64,000 nt of DNA from Candidatus Butyricimonas faecavium (GTDB lineage: Bacteria > Bacteroidota > Bacteroidia > Bacteroidales > Marinifilaceae): contig CALUKD010000011.1 of the NCBI GenBank assembly GCA_944321125.1, forward strand, positions 36,849 through 100,848. The letters run 5' to 3'. Positions 15,743 to 26,474 of the stretch are shown here, one piece after another (position 1 is the stretch's first letter; each line of letters opens with the position of its first letter). The notes beneath the pieces were generated by a model that had not been told where the DNA came from, made no database searches, and worked only from the letters and a program-made list of their open reading frames with translations. The position numbers and the translations under genes are program-made.

Positions 15743-16999
15743 TCACTTTATAAACAATTTATTTACAGTCCCGTTACGCACTTCTTCGATAACCATTTCA
15801 ATCGCCTTCATCGTGGCCTTACCGATATTTCTTTCACGGGTAAACGAGAACACGAACTTACGGGCAATCGTTCTTTCCGGTCCGGCAACCCCAATCCACA
15901 CGGTTCCCACCGGTTTTTCCACCGTACCGCCAGTCGGCCCGGCAATCCCGGAGGTAGAAACGGCATAATCCGTCCCGATCAAACGACGAACTCCTTCAGC
16001 CATCTGCCGCACCACGGGCTCACTGACAGCTCCAAATTGCTCCAGACTTTCAGGACGAACTCCTAACACCCGTTCTTTCACATCATTGGCATAAGCCACC
16101 ACACTTCCTCTAAAGTAAGCGGAAGAACCGGCTACCGATGTGAGCTGGGCTGCAATATTCCCGCCAGTGCAACTCTCCGCCGTGGCTATCGTCTTTCCTT
16201 TCAACATCAGCAATTCCCCAAGTTCCCGCTCCGTCCCGCCATTCTCTCCCTCCGTATAATGCTGTCCTTCCAGCACCTCTTTCAAACTATCATAGTGGGC
16301 ATCCAAATTAAAAACCTGATCACCTTTAGCCGTCAGGCGCAACTTCACAAATCCCGGTGACGGCAAGTAAGCCAAGCTAACCCCTTCCGGCAAATGCTCT
16401 TCCCACCTCTCCAACAAAAGAGCCAACTCCGATTCCGGAATGTCGTACACTTTCAACATCCTGTAATCCAAATGTAAGTGCGGATACAAGCGTTGCAATT
16501 CCGGGATCACCCCCTGAATCATCAAATCCTCCATCTCGAAAGGAACACCCGGCAAAGACACCAATATCCTACCGTCCCGTTCAAACCACATCCCGGAAGC
16601 CGTCCCCTTGCGATTGTAAAGAATTTTGGCCGATTCCGGAAGGATAGCCTGACTACGATTCCCCTCGTTCATCCTCATTCCCCCGTTCTCCAGCAACTTT
16701 TCGATCCACCTCAACACATCTTCATTCATCACCAAGCGAGTATCGAAATATTCTGCCAACACCTTTTTCGTCACGTCATCCTTTGTCGGTCCCAATCCCC
16801 CGGTCACGATGACCAATTCCGCCTGTTTCATCGCGTAATCCACCCAGTGCCAAATCTCCTCCCGTTGATCGGCGATAGACAAAATGTCCGCCACCTCGGC
16901 ACCCAAACGAGTCAATTGCCTAGAAATATATTGTGAGTTCGTATCTAAAATCTGTCCTAACAAAATTTCGTCCCCAATAGTAATAATAATAGCTTTCAT
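15743..16999 (-). CDS. cinA: CinA family protein (NMN deamidase-related)
   Basis: A 418-residue CinA protein with both usual parts: an N-terminal MoaB/MogA-like domain (residues 1-170, with IGDEILLGQILDTNS and VTGGLGPTKDDVTK) and a C-terminal PncC-type domain (residues 260-415, with ATAESCTGGNIAAQLTSV and STSGIAGPTGG). Proteins of this class hydrolyse ADP-ribose and/or deamidate nicotinamide mononucleotide in pyridine nucleotide recycling. They were named for competence induction in Streptococcus. It starts 11 bases after the M48 protease gene and is probably co-transcribed with it. Confidence 0.95.
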   Translation of the reverse strand: MKAIIITIGDEILLGQILDTNSQYISRQLTRLGAEVADILSIADQREEIWHWVDYAMKQAELVIVTGGLGPTKDDVTKKVLAEYFDTRLVMNEDVLRWIEKLLENGGMRMNEGNRSQAILPESAKILYNRKGTASGMWFERDGRILVSLPGVPFEMEDLMIQGVIPELQRLYPHLHLDYRMLKVYDIPESELALLLERWEEHLPEGVSLAYLPSPGFVKLRLTAKGDQVFNLDAHYDSLKEVLEGQHYTEGENGGTERELGELLMLKGKTIATAESCTGGNIAAQLTSVAGSSAYFRGSVVAYANDVKERVLGVRPESLEQFGAVSEPVVRQMAEGVRRLIGTDYAVSTSGIAGPTGGTVEKPVGTVWIGVAGPERTIARKFVFSFTRERNIGKATMKAIEMVIEEVRNGTVNKLFIK

Positions 17000-17010
17000 T
17001 CGTTCATATT

Positions 17011-18252
17011 TTATTCGTGAATACGTTTTATGGCTTCTATCCGTTTCAATAACGACGGATGAGAATAATAGATATACTCGTATAAAGGATGGGGTGTCAA
17101 ATTACTTAACGACTTCACCGATATTTTTTTCAAACCGGACACCAAATAATCACCCTTGTAATAGCGGGCCGCGAAAGCATCTGCCTCGTACTCGTTACTC
17201 CGGGACCACACGTTCATCCCGATGCCCAGAATCAAATTCACGGGAGAATACAAAATGGCAAAAGCGACTAACCCCAGCTGGAAATACGCCCGGTCTCCCC
17301 CCAACGCCTCCGACAAAGCCGCATTATTCACACACAAGGAAAACAACCAGAAAAGCACTCCCATCTGTATCACGGAAACCACCATAGAACGCAACGTATG
17401 CCGTTTCTTGTAATGTCCGACCTCATGAGCCAGTACGGCCACAATCTCCTCTTCCGTCAACTCGTCAATCAACGTATCATACAACACGACCCGTTTTTTA
17501 GGTCCCAGCCCCGTGAAATAAGCATTTGCTTTCGTAGAACGTTTCGATCCGTCAATCACGTATATATTATCCAGTTTGAACCCGACCTTTCCCGCGAAAG
17601 CCTGTATCTTATCCCGTAACGAACCTTCCTGTAAAGGCGTTTGCTTGTTAAACAAAGGCACGATCAGTTGCGAATAGAACATGGCCATAAACACGGAAAA
17701 CAAAGTAACGGCTCCCCACGCGTACAACCAAAAATAAGTCCCTGCCCACGTATAGAACCACACGACAAGTGCCAGCAAAACCCCTCCCAACACCAACGAA
17801 AGGAACAACTCTTTCACCGTATCCAACCAGTAAACCCGCCTCGTAGTTTTGTTAAAACCGTATTTCTCCTCTATCCGGAAAGTCGCATAATAATCAAAAG
17901 GCATATCCAACACGGAAGAAGCCACGGAAAGCCCCATCACGAAAAGAATGGTCTGCCAAACCACACTATCCGTCAGAGAAACTACCCAACTATTATACCA
18001 CCCGAAACCTCCCAACACAAGGAATACAATCATTATGACAAACCCGGTTCCGGAACTCCAGCTATCCAAACGCCCGTTTTCCCGCTTATAAGATTGGAAC
18101 CGACTGTATTCCTTCTCATCATAAATTCCTTTCAGACTATCAGGCAATACAGGAGACATATGTTTAGAATTCAAAAACTCCAAAACTCTCTCCAACACGA
18201 AATCCAGGCACAGGAAAACAATAATGATAAAAAATATGATTTCGGAACTCAT
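17011..18252 (-). CDS. M48 family (STE24/CAAX-type) membrane metalloprotease
   Basis: A 413-residue integral membrane zinc protease of the STE24-like M48A type. Hydrophobic segments lie near residues 1-20, 65-85, 100-120, 150-190, 290-310 and 325-345. The zinc motif HEVGHYKKRH is at residues 276-285, and the third ligand region EYEADAFA lies near 355. Upstream the pattern DGSKRSTKANAYFTGLG is typical of the family. STE24 enzymes cleave prenylated peptides in eukaryotes, while bacterial members are thought to act in membrane-protein quality control. It is the first gene of a pair with cinA. Confidence 0.94.
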   Translation of the reverse strand: MSSEIIFFIIIVFLCLDFVLERVLEFLNSKHMSPVLPDSLKGIYDEKEYSRFQSYKRENGRLDSWSSGTGFVIMIVFLVLGGFGWYNSWVVSLTDSVVWQTILFVMGLSVASSVLDMPFDYYATFRIEEKYGFNKTTRRVYWLDTVKELFLSLVLGGVLLALVVWFYTWAGTYFWLYAWGAVTLFSVFMAMFYSQLIVPLFNKQTPLQEGSLRDKIQAFAGKVGFKLDNIYVIDGSKRSTKANAYFTGLGPKKRVVLYDTLIDELTEEEIVAVLAHEVGHYKKRHTLRSMVVSVIQMGVLFWLFSLCVNNAALSEALGGDRAYFQLGLVAFAILYSPVNLILGIGMNVWSRSNEYEADAFAARYYKGDYLVSGLKKISVKSLSNLTPHPLYEYIYYSHPSLLKRIEAIKRIHE

Positions 18253-18280
18253 TTTATCTGTTTTTAAGATTCATTGTTTG

Positions 18281-18288
18281 CAAAGGTA
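18281..18288 (-). promoter_or_regulatory. Candidate -7 box (TACCTTTG) for the M48-cinA operon
   Basis: Exact TAnnTTTG match on the minus strand, 28 bases before the start at 18252. Confidence 0.5.
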
Positions 18289-18448
18289 CAATAATAATTA
18301 TCTTTTGGATGAAACTTTAACAAAACAGTAAGATAAATTCGATTCTTTTTTACATATCTTCGCCCGTTGTTGAAAACATGGCACTAAGTAGTGTATGTGC
18401 ACAAATCTAATAAACGAGATATAATTAATTGATTAAACGAAGAGAACT

Positions 18449-21016
18449 ATGAGGAAAATTTTACTCGCAGTTGTTGCCCTGTCATTACTTGCAGGGTCCA
18501 CGGCACAAGCTTTCCCTTTCAAGAAAAAGAAGAAAAAAGCAAAGACCGAACAGACTGCAACACCTCCTGCTCCTAAAGAATCCGCTTTCGACAAGCAAGT
18601 GAAAGGAGCCAAACACCTACCGGGAGTTATTGATGCTTATTACACCCCCAAAGGGAACTTAATGTGGGCTATCCAAGCTCGTAACTTGGACAAAATCTAT
18701 TTGATTGCCAATCGTCTTTCTGAAACCAGCGCGCCAACCGATTTCGTGGCCGGCCAAATGATTGATGATCCGTTCATGGTACGTTTCTCTACGGATTCCA
18801 CGAACGTATACATGCACTCCGTGCTATGCGAAAACGTGTTGAGAGAAGGCGATCCGATCACCCCGTCTTTCAAGCGGAACTTCAATGACCCGATCATGAA
18901 GAGCTTCGAAGTGAAAGCTACCAAAGGTGACACGTTATTGATCGACATGACCGCATTTTTCGGACGGGATGAAAAATGTATTACCCCTATGGCCTCCAGC
19001 CCGATGACGGGTAAAAAACCAAGTGCCATGTTCGACGCATCCGCATCTCGCATAAAAGAGGTAAAAAACTTCCCTCGCAACATGGAAATCTCCTCTCAAA
19101 TGAACTATAACGGACAAAGCGGCCCTCTTACCCTTGTTGTTCGTCGTTCTATTATCGAATTGGACAAAGATCCCATGCCCATACGTTACAAAGACAGACG
19201 TGTCGGTTATTTCAGTACTCCCCGGAACTTCTACACGAGCGATAAAGACCGCGTAGAAGATTTCGAATTCATCCACCGTTGGAGAGTTGAACCTAAAGAT
19301 ATGGCTGCTTACTTACGCGGAGAACTCGTGGAACCGGTAAAACCGATCGTGTTCTACGTGGACAACGCTTTCCCTGAAAAATGGAGAGGCGCCGTTAAAC
19401 AAGGTATCGAGGACTGGAACATCGCTTTCGAAAAAGCAGGTTTCAAAAATGTAGTTATCGCCAAGGATTACCCGACCGACGATCCTAACTTTGACCCGGA
19501 CGACATTCGTTACAACTGCGTGCGCTATGCCGTAACTCCTACTGCTAACGCTATGGGACCGAGCTATGTGGACCCTCGCAGCGGTGAAATTCTCGTGGCC
19601 GACGTGATCTGGTACCACAACGTGATTTCTCTTGTACACGATTGGCGTTTCGTTCAGACGGGAGCCGTTGATCCTCGCGTCCGCACGGAAGTATTCAGTG
19701 ATGACGTGATGAATGAATCCCTACGTTACGTGGCATCACACGAAATCGGCCACACGTTAGGTCTGATGCACAACATGGGTGCAAGTTACTCTTTCCCCGT
19801 AGACTCTTTACGTAGCCCGTCATTCACGAAAAAATACGGAACCACCCCGAGTATCATGGACTACGCCCGTAACAACTACGTGGCTCAGCCCGGAGACTAC
19901 GAACGCGGTGTAAACCTTGTTCCGCCCGTATTAGGAGTATACGACATTTACGCTATCAACTGGGGTTACCGGATCATTCCGAACGCTAAAACCCCGGAAG
20001 ATGAAATCGCAACATTAAACAGCTGGATCGAAGAAAAATCAGACGATCCAATGTATCGTTTCGGGGCACAACAATTCCCAATGACACTTGACCCGACCGA
20101 TCAGACTGAAGATTTAGGAAATGATCACGTGAAAGCCAATTCACTTTGTATCAAAAACCTCAAAATCATCATGAAAAACTTGGAACAATGGTGCAGCAAA
20201 CCGGGAGCCTCATATAAAGACATGAAAATGTACTATAATGGAATCCTAGGTCAGTACCAAAGGATGCTTAGCCACGTGTTGGCTTACCCCGGAGGTGTTG
20301 AATTCACCGACTTAGTACAAGACGGCAAAGGTGGTGTAGCTAAAAAATACATTCCGAGAGCGAAACAACAGGAAGCCATCAAATGGTTAGTAAACGAAGT
20401 AACTACCTGCCCGAAATGGTTGATCACGAAGGACCTGAGAGAGAAATTGGAATTGAACCCGAATATGTACGACCAATTACAATACGCTGTCGTAGGTAAA
20501 ATCTTCAATGCAGCTACTCTTGGTAGTATATACGAAGGAGAACGTTCTGGCCAAAAAGACGCTTATAAACTTGATGCTTACGTAAATGATGCTTATAAGT
20601 TAATTATGGCCCCAACCCTTGCATCCCGTTCACTTTCTCACGAAGAAATGAACTTGCAAACTGCTTTAGTAACCATTGCCAGCCAAATAAGTGGCCTTCA
20701 GGCTACTCCTGCTGCCTCTGCACCAAAAAGACTTACTTCTATCGATCCGACCGAGGCATTGGCAACTCTAGAAAATAGCGTAAATAGCCAACACAAACTT
20801 TGCAGCCATGCTGTATGTAACTTGGGAGAGTATGACTACTTCCGCTTGACAATGAATGCCGCGACACTTCCTGCTTCCGTGGGACGTCCTGCCATGTTAT
20901 CATTGTTGAAAAAAGTACAGGCTCTTTACAAAGAAAAACGGGGAACCGGAAATGCCACAACCCGCGCATTCTACGATTACCAAATCATGACTATCGACAA
21001 GTTATTCAAAGACTAA
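18449..21016 (+). CDS. Exported zinc-dependent metalloprotease (DUF5117/DUF5118/DUF4953 type)
   Basis: An 855-residue secreted protein. A signal peptide (residues 1-22, ending AQA) is followed by a lysine-rich stretch, then the DUF5118 and DUF5117 regions and the catalytic domain. HEIGHTLGLMH at residues 431-441 fits the metzincin zinc motif HExxHxxGxxH, and SIMDYARNNY about 37 residues later is the likely Met-turn. These large proteases are common in Bacteroidetes and actinobacteria, but their substrates are largely unknown. A second copy with the same layout is at 36437-39082. This copy stands alone and is followed by a strong terminator. Confidence 0.92.
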   Translation: MRKILLAVVALSLLAGSTAQAFPFKKKKKKAKTEQTATPPAPKESAFDKQVKGAKHLPGVIDAYYTPKGNLMWAIQARNLDKIYLIANRLSETSAPTDFVAGQMIDDPFMVRFSTDSTNVYMHSVLCENVLREGDPITPSFKRNFNDPIMKSFEVKATKGDTLLIDMTAFFGRDEKCITPMASSPMTGKKPSAMFDASASRIKEVKNFPRNMEISSQMNYNGQSGPLTLVVRRSIIELDKDPMPIRYKDRRVGYFSTPRNFYTSDKDRVEDFEFIHRWRVEPKDMAAYLRGELVEPVKPIVFYVDNAFPEKWRGAVKQGIEDWNIAFEKAGFKNVVIAKDYPTDDPNFDPDDIRYNCVRYAVTPTANAMGPSYVDPRSGEILVADVIWYHNVISLVHDWRFVQTGAVDPRVRTEVFSDDVMNESLRYVASHEIGHTLGLMHNMGASYSFPVDSLRSPSFTKKYGTTPSIMDYARNNYVAQPGDYERGVNLVPPVLGVYDIYAINWGYRIIPNAKTPEDEIATLNSWIEEKSDDPMYRFGAQQFPMTLDPTDQTEDLGNDHVKANSLCIKNLKIIMKNLEQWCSKPGASYKDMKMYYNGILGQYQRMLSHVLAYPGGVEFTDLVQDGKGGVAKKYIPRAKQQEAIKWLVNEVTTCPKWLITKDLREKLELNPNMYDQLQYAVVGKIFNAATLGSIYEGERSGQKDAYKLDAYVNDAYKLIMAPTLASRSLSHEEMNLQTALVTIASQISGLQATPAASAPKRLTSIDPTEALATLENSVNSQHKLCSHAVCNLGEYDYFRLTMNAATLPASVGRPAMLSLLKKVQALYKEKRGTGNATTRAFYDYQIMTIDKLFKD

Positions 21017-21034
21017 TCATTAGTTAATATCTAT

Positions 21035-21066
21035 AAAAGCCGGACCAATTTGTCCGGCTTTTTTAT
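21035..21066 (+). terminator. Terminator of the first metalloprotease gene
   Basis: AAAAGCCGGAC and GTCCGGCTTTT form an 11-bp stem over a 6-base loop, followed by T residues. Confidence 0.9.
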
Positions 21067-21166
21067 TGGACTTCTCATTTATTAATTCTAATTTCGTTGC
21101 GGCATATTAAAGAAATTTTTCCGTTATAGGAATAGCATATTTACAACACTAAAACAAGATAAAATT

Positions 21167-22777
21167 ATGGCAGAATTCAAGTATCAAGAACCATTTCCGA
21201 TTCAAAAAGACAACACGGAATATCGCCTACTGACAAAAGACTACGTGAAAACGATAGAAATTGAAGGACGTAAAATATTGAAAATTCAAAAAGAAGGGCT
21301 TGAATTACTCGCCCGTGAAGCCTATACAGATGTTTCTTTCTACCTGCGTGCTTCTCACTTGCAGAAATTAGCCAATATACTGAAAGATCCAGAAGCCAGC
21401 GACAACGATAAATTCGTGGCCCATACCATGTTAATGAACCAAGTAGTTGCCGCTGAAGGTGAACTTCCCACTTGCCAAGACACGGGTACTGCTATCGCTA
21501 TCGGTAAGAAAGGAGAAAACGTGTGGACGGACTGTAATGATGCAGAAGCTATCAGCAAGGGAGTATTTGAAACCTATAGAGACCGTAACTTACGCTATTC
21601 CCAAGTAGTTCCCTACACCATGTTCAACGAAAAAAACAGTGGTACAAACCTACCGGCTCAAATTGACCTGTATGCCACTCAAGGAAATAAATACGAGTTT
21701 CTGTTCATCACCAAAGGCGGTGGTTCTGCAAACAAGACATTCCTGTACCAACAGACCAAAGCCCTGTTGACCGAAGAAGCACTGACCAAATTCATCAAGG
21801 ACAAAGTGAAAGACTTGGGAACCTCAGCTTGTCCTCCCTACCATCTGGCAGTGGTTATCGGCGGAACCTCTGCCGAAGCTTGTCTGACAACCGTGAAGAA
21901 AGCTTCCGCGGGGTATTATGACAATCTTCCAACTGAAGGGAACGATGGCGGTCAAGCATTCCGTGATTTGGAATGGGAAGCCAAAATTCAGAAAATCTGT
22001 CAAGACATGGGTATCGGAGCCCAATTCGGTGGTAAATACTGGGTACACGACGTACGTGTCATCCGTATGCCTCGTCACGCAGCATCCTGCCCCGTGGGTA
22101 TCGGTGTTAGTTGTAGTGCAGACCGGAACATCAAAGCTAAAATCACTGAAGACGGAATCTTCCTCGAACAATTGGAAAAGAACCCGGCCCGTTTCTTACC
22201 GGCAGAGAACCCGGCATTAGCACCTGCCGTGAACATCGACCTCGACCAACCGATGGAAGAAGTATTGAAAGAACTAAAAAAATATCCGGTTAAAACCCGC
22301 CTGAACTTATCCGGAACACTCATCGTTGCCCGTGATATCGCACACGCCCGCATCAAAGCCATGCTGGACGAAGGGAAGCCCATGCCGGAATACTTTAAAA
22401 ATCATCCGATTTACTATGCCGGACCTGCCAAAACGCCGAAGGGTATGGCTTCAGGAAGTTTCGGACCTACTACGGCAGGACGTATGGACCCCTACGTTGA
22501 CTTATTCCAAGATCACGGCGGTTCAATGATCATGGTTGCCAAAGGAAACCGTTCACAAGCTGTTACGGATGCTTGTAAAAAACACGGAGGATTCTACTTG
22601 GGATCAATCGGCGGACCGGCTGCCATCTTGGCCAAAGAAAGCATTAAATCAGTAGAAATCGTTGCCTTTGAAGAATTGGGAATGGAAGCGATCCGTAAAA
22701 TACGGGTGGAAAACTTCCCGGCATTCATCATCGTGGATGACAAGGGAAATGATTTCTTCGCCGAATGGGCACATTAA
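21167..22777 (+). CDS. Class I (iron-sulfur) fumarate hydratase
   Basis: Interconverts fumarate and malate. The 536-residue protein has the fused alpha and beta parts of the E. coli FumA/FumB type. Cysteines that would hold the 4Fe-4S cluster are seen in CQDTGTA (near residue 105) and in the region of [13 protein letters not shown] (near 225) and [10 protein letters not shown] (near 310). The beta part begins near residue 355 with [16 protein letters not shown] and includes [13 protein letters not shown]. An oxygen-sensitive fumarase fits an anaerobe that makes succinate or propionate. It stands alone with its own terminator. Confidence 0.95.
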   Translation: MAEFKYQEPFPIQKDNTEYRLLTKDYVKTIEIEGRKILKIQKEGLELLAREAYTDVSFYLRASHLQKLANILKDPEASDNDKFVAHTMLMNQVVAAEGELPTCQDTGTAIAIGKKGENVWTDCNDAEAISKGVFETYRDRNLRYSQVVPYTMFNEKNSGTNLPAQIDLYATQGNKYEFLFITKGGGSANKTFLYQQTKALLTEEALTKFIKDKVKDLGTSACPPYHLAVVIGGTSAEACLTTVKKASAGYYDNLPTEGNDGGQAFRDLEWEAKIQKICQDMGIGAQFGGKYWVHDVRVIRMPRHAASCPVGIGVSCSADRNIKAKITEDGIFLEQLEKNPARFLPAENPALAPAVNIDLDQPMEEVLKELKKYPVKTRLNLSGTLIVARDIAHARIKAMLDEGKPMPEYFKNHPIYYAGPAKTPKGMASGSFGPTTAGRMDPYVDLFQDHGGSMIMVAKGNRSQAVTDACKKHGGFYLGSIGGPAAILAKESIKSVEIVAFEELGMEAIRKIRVENFPAFIIVDDKGNDFFAEWAH

Positions 22778-22781
22778 TAAG

Positions 22782-22818
22782 AATAGGGGCGAATCTGTTG
22801 GATTCGCCTCTATTTTTA
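22782..22818 (+). terminator. Terminator of the fumarase gene
   Basis: AATAGGGGCGAATC (22782-22795) pairs with GATTCGCCTCTATT (22801-22814) with one G-T pair and a 5-base loop, followed by T residues. Confidence 0.9.
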
Positions 22819-22871
22819 TTAAGCTAAAAGTTTTACTTTTCAACTTTTAGTTTTTAGCTTTTAACTTTTAA
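22818..22871. repeat. AT-rich inverted repeat
   Basis: AAGCTAAAAGTTTTACTTTT and the following CAACTTTTAGTTTTTAGCTT segment are near inverse complements. It lies between the fumarase terminator and the rubredoxin gene. The same AAGCTAAAAGTTGA words occur near 8575-8605. Confidence 0.5.
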
Positions 22872-22876
22872 CTGAT

Positions 22877-23041
22877 TTACTCTTCTACCGGTTCGAAATC
22901 TTCTTTACCAACGCCACAAAGCGGGCACACCCAATCTTCCGGAATATCTTCAAATGCAGTTCCCGGTGCTATTCCACCATCCGGATCACCTACTGCAGGA
23001 TCATAAATATAACTACACACTGTGCAAATGTACTTTTTCAT
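22877..23041 (-). CDS. Rubredoxin
   Basis: A 54-residue rubredoxin, a small one-iron electron carrier. The two CxxC knuckles are CTVC (residues 6-9) and CPLCG (residues 39-43), spaced as in the family, with the [16 protein letters not shown] segment between them. I chose the ATG at 23041, because MKKYIC is the usual start. A longer reading from 23092 would add 17 unrelated residues. In anaerobes rubredoxin usually feeds rubrerythrin or oxygen reductases in oxygen defence. No such partner is adjacent here. Confidence 0.96.
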   Translation of the reverse strand: MKKYICTVCSYIYDPAVGDPDGGIAPGTAFEDIPEDWVCPLCGVGKEDFEPVEE

Positions 23042-23091
23042 AGTCTTTATTGTTTTAAAGTTTTCAACAAATATAATAAACTCACCAGACA

Positions 23092-24468
23092 TTACATGAA
23101 TTTTTTCAATAAATTCAAGTGTTTATACGGGGTATAACGAAAATAGTTATCAAAAAATGTAACAGATTTTACCACGGAACGCAAATTGCTGAAAAGCTCA
23201 AAACTCGCTTTCCCGTGATACTTTCCGACCCCACTCATCCCCACACCTCCAAAAGGCAAACGGGGATTTGCCAGATGCACGATCGTATCGTTCACACAAG
23301 CTCCCCCCGAAGAGGTCCGATTTAAAACTTCACGGGCCTCCTGCCGGGGGCCGAAATAATACAGGGCCAAGGGTTTCTCCCGTTCATTTACAAAACGAAT
23401 CACCTCATCTATCTCCCGGTAAGTCAACACGGGCAGAATGGGGCCGAATATCTCTTCCCGCATAATCGGGCTATCAGACTCCACGTCAACCAGTACCGTA
23501 GGGGCAATGTACTTTTCCTCCACGTTCATCTCGCCCCCGACAACCACCTGTCCGGAAGACTGCATCAAACGCGCTAACCGTTCTGTTCCCTCCCGGTGAA
23601 CAATCCGCGGATAATCGGGACTTTCATACGGGCAATCCCCGTAAAACCGCTTCACGGCCACTCTCACTGCCTCAACAAATTCTGCCCGTTGATCTTCATG
23701 CACGAACACATAATCGGGGGCGACACACGTCTGCCCGGCATTGATAAACTTTCCCCAAGCCGTACGACGAGCCGCAATCTCCACGTTAGCACCACGCCCC
23801 ACGATACAAGGACTTTTCCCGCCCAACTCTAAAGTTACCGGGGTCAAATGTTTCGCCGCCATTTCCATAACATGCTGTCCGAAACGGGGACCTCCCGTGA
23901 AAAAAATATAATCAAAACGCTCTTTCAACAACTGCTCCACCACATTCCCTTCCCCGTCAAACACAGAGACATAAGCGGGGTCGAAAACGTTCGTCACAAT
24001 CTTCCTTATAACCTCCGCCGTCGCCGGGGCAGAAGGAGACGGTTTCAACACGGCACAATTCCCGGCAGAAATAGCACCAATCAAAGGTTCCAACAATAAT
24101 TGAAACGGATAATTCCAAGGTGCGATAATTAACACAACACCATACGGCTCATACATGATCCGGCTTTTCGAGGGCCAAAAAACCAGCGGGGTTGCCAGTC
24201 GTCGGGGTTTCACCCAACGTCTCAGATGCTTCACGTGATAGTCAATCTCTCCCAACACCATACCGATCTCCGTCAAATAAGCCTCTCCCTCCGACTTTCT
24301 CAAATCACTCCACAAGGCTGCACTTATCTCTTTCTCCTGCTCGATTATAGCCCGTTTCAATGCTTTTAAACGTCCAATCCTGAAGGCGACGTCCCTCGTC
24401 GCTCCCTTATTGAAAAACTCCCGTAAAGCAATCGTGTATTCCTCTATTTTAGTTTCCAATTCTACCAT
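23092..24468 (-). CDS. Aldehyde dehydrogenase family protein (ALDH3-like)
   Basis: A 458-residue NAD(P)-dependent aldehyde dehydrogenase. The Asn of APWNYPF, the Glu of [11 protein letters not shown] and the Cys of [11 protein letters not shown] are all in place. The C-terminal segment [27 protein letters not shown] matches the ALDH3 and coniferyl/fatty aldehyde dehydrogenase group. It probably oxidises medium or long aliphatic aldehydes, but the substrate cannot be read from sequence. The 3' end is 50 bases before the rubredoxin start; whether they share a transcript is unclear. Confidence 0.94.
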   Translation of the reverse strand: MVELETKIEEYTIALREFFNKGATRDVAFRIGRLKALKRAIIEQEKEISAALWSDLRKSEGEAYLTEIGMVLGEIDYHVKHLRRWVKPRRLATPLVFWPSKSRIMYEPYGVVLIIAPWNYPFQLLLEPLIGAISAGNCAVLKPSPSAPATAEVIRKIVTNVFDPAYVSVFDGEGNVVEQLLKERFDYIFFTGGPRFGQHVMEMAAKHLTPVTLELGGKSPCIVGRGANVEIAARRTAWGKFINAGQTCVAPDYVFVHEDQRAEFVEAVRVAVKRFYGDCPYESPDYPRIVHREGTERLARLMQSSGQVVVGGEMNVEEKYIAPTVLVDVESDSPIMREEIFGPILPVLTYREIDEVIRFVNEREKPLALYYFGPRQEAREVLNRTSSGGACVNDTIVHLANPRLPFGGVGMSGVGKYHGKASFELFSNLRSVVKSVTFFDNYFRYTPYKHLNLLKKFM

Positions 24469-24508
24469 ATATCAATCATCCTGTATCATGTTGTTATAAA
24501 TACTAAAA

Positions 24509-24516
24509 CAAAGATA
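24509..24516 (-). promoter_or_regulatory. Candidate -7 box (TATCTTTG) for the aldehyde dehydrogenase gene
   Basis: Matches TAnnTTTG on the minus strand, 40 bases before the start at 24468. Confidence 0.45.
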
Positions 24517-24585
24517 TATTTTATTTTGATAAAAAACCTTTTCTCCTTCGAATCGTTATATCCTGAGAAAACAATAAAAGAAAAT

Positions 24586-25578
24586 ATGAAACTAGGTGCT
24601 TTATATGCCTTACTATCAGTCATAACATGGTCAATTATCAGTGTCATCACCCGTTTTTGCTTGTTAAACTACGAGGCGAACATTCTCGTGTTCGCCTCTA
24701 TGCAGATTTTTGCCGGGGGAGTCGCATTATTGCTTATCCGGAAACCCGTAACCGCGGAAGGCTGGAAAGCAGGTATCGGTTATTCATGGCTGTACACTCT
24801 ACTGCAAATATTCCGGAATTTCTTTCTGGCTGCGGTTTACCTATACATCACTAGTACCGAAACCAGCCTGCTAATCAACATTGAAGTTGTAGTGACGGCA
24901 ATACTGGCCTACATCTTTTTCAAGAGGAAACCTCACAGCAGCGATATCGTGGGAATGTTAGTAATCACAACCGGTATTATCCTATTTATCCGCACCCTCC
25001 CGGAAGCCATACAGCTACGGGTCTCCATTCTAGTTTCCCTAGCAGTTTTGGCAAGTTGTACCCGAGCCATCGTGGTCGAGAAAACCACGGTTGCCAGCCC
25101 CAATACATCCGTACGCCAAAAATGCGGAATCTCCGGGTTCACCATGTTCTGGGGGGGTACGCTGGTCATACTTTTCTTGATCCTCGTCGCCCTCGTGGAA
25201 CACTATTTTGCCAAGGAATTCATGGCCATTCCATTTTCAATACTCTACCTGCCCAAACTCACGGAGATATTCCACCCGATGACGATTATCGCCGCCTGCG
25301 TGACAGGTTTCCTACTCACCTCTCTCTCCACCTATCTGTATTATGCCACTCTGCAAACGGCAACTGCTGAAACTTTCATGACCTTTCGGGCCTTCCAACC
25401 CATGTTAACCTTCGGTTTAGAGGCATGGATTGCTATCTATTCCATTGATCTACGTCCCGATCTGGACACGAGAGACTATATCCTAGCCTGTATCATTATC
25501 CTAGGTTCCCTGCTAATCTTGATCATGCCTCCCAAACGAGTGGAAGAAAACCGTTCAAAACAATACATGACAGACTAG
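24586..25578 (+). CDS. EamA/DMT family transporter
   Basis: A 330-residue membrane protein with about ten hydrophobic helices in two EamA halves (residues 1-140 and 150-310), as in the drug/metabolite transporter superfamily. The start chosen is the ATG at 24586 (MKLGALYALLSVITWS), where the first helix begins. A TTG at 24526 would add 20 hydrophilic residues. The C-terminus is short and charged. The substrate is unknown. It runs tail-to-tail with miaA, with a 4-base overlap of the two stop regions. Confidence 0.9.
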   Translation: MKLGALYALLSVITWSIISVITRFCLLNYEANILVFASMQIFAGGVALLLIRKPVTAEGWKAGIGYSWLYTLLQIFRNFFLAAVYLYITSTETSLLINIEVVVTAILAYIFFKRKPHSSDIVGMLVITTGIILFIRTLPEAIQLRVSILVSLAVLASCTRAIVVEKTTVASPNTSVRQKCGISGFTMFWGGTLVILFLILVALVEHYFAKEFMAIPFSILYLPKLTEIFHPMTIIAACVTGFLLTSLSTYLYYATLQTATAETFMTFRAFQPMLTFGLEAWIAIYSIDLRPDLDTRDYILACIIILGSLLILIMPPKRVEENRSKQYMTD

Positions 25579-26474
25579 AAAACACAACTCAAAAGAAATT
25601 GCTTGATTTCATCTTTTTGATCCGGATGGAACCAATGAATATCAGCGTCATTTCGATACCAAGTAAGTTGCTTTTTTGCATATCGACGGGTATTTCTCTT
25701 AATAAGTCTAATGGCTTCTTCCCGGTCAAACTTACCATCAAAGTAATCGAACCACTCTTTATACCCTACCGTATTCAAAGCATTCAAATGGCGTAAAGGA
25801 TAAAGTTTACGAGCCTCCTCCTCCATTCCGGCCTCCACCATTTGATCCACTCGACGATTAATACGGTCAAACAATTCTTCCCTTTCCCGGTTCAAACCGA
25901 TTTTCACGATGCCAAATTCCCGTTCCTTCACGTTTCCGGTCAAAAAAGAGGAATAAGGTTTTCCGGTCATCAAACAAACTTCCAAAGCATGCATGATCCG
26001 TTTGGCATTCTTCAAATCCACCGTGGCATATGACACGGGGTCCAACTTTTTCAGCAACATCCGCAATGCCTCAATTCCGTCCCGTTCAAACATATTCTTC
26101 ACGGAAAGACGTATTTCTTCGTCAATTGTGGGCATCTCGTCAATTCCCTTACACACGGCATCAATGTACATCATGGAACCACCTGCCATGATCACCACTT
26201 CTTTCGTCTCCAACAATTCCCGTATCTTCCGGAGAGCCTGTTGCTCGAACTCCCAACAATTAAAATAATTATATACAGACTCCGTCTGTATAAAAAAATG
26301 AGGAACTGCCTCTAATTGCTTTCGCTCCGGTACGGCAGTTCCTATATACATTTCCTTGTAAATCTGTCGGGAATCACATGAAATAATCGACGTCCCGTAC
26401 ATTTTGGCCAGCTCGATACTCAAATCTGTTTTCCCCACCCCTGTTGGTCCAAGCAATACGATTAACGTCCCCAT
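25575..26474 (-). CDS. miaA: tRNA dimethylallyltransferase
   Basis: Adds a dimethylallyl group to N6 of adenosine 37 in tRNAs that read UNN codons. The P-loop GPTGVGKT is at residues 9-16, followed by SCDSRQIYKEM, GGSMMYIDAVCKG and the C-terminal GYKEWFDYF and RYAKKQLTWYRND motifs. The length from the ATG at 26474 (299) is normal. An upstream GTG at 26561 would add 29 residues encoded by AT-rich repeat DNA and is unlikely. Confidence 0.96.
   Translation of the reverse strand: MGTLIVLLGPTGVGKTDLSIELAKMYGTSIISCDSRQIYKEMYIGTAVPERKQLEAVPHFFIQTESVYNYFNCWEFEQQALRKIRELLETKEVVIMAGGSMMYIDAVCKGIDEMPTIDEEIRLSVKNMFERDGIEALRMLLKKLDPVSYATVDLKNAKRIMHALEVCLMTGKPYSSFLTGNVKEREFGIVKIGLNREREELFDRINRRVDQMVEAGMEEEARKLYPLRHLNALNTVGYKEWFDYFDGKFDREEAIRLIKRNTRRYAKKQLTWYRNDADIHWFHPDQKDEIKQFLLSCVF

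Noticed and set aside
15630..15968. A 112-codon plus-strand frame before and into cinA
   Set aside because: Its second half is antisense to the conserved C-terminal domain of cinA, and its first half crosses the interleaved repeats.
24526..24585. TTG-started N-terminal extension of the EamA transporter
   Set aside because: The added residues are hydrophilic and precede the first helix; the ATG at 24586 fits the family start.
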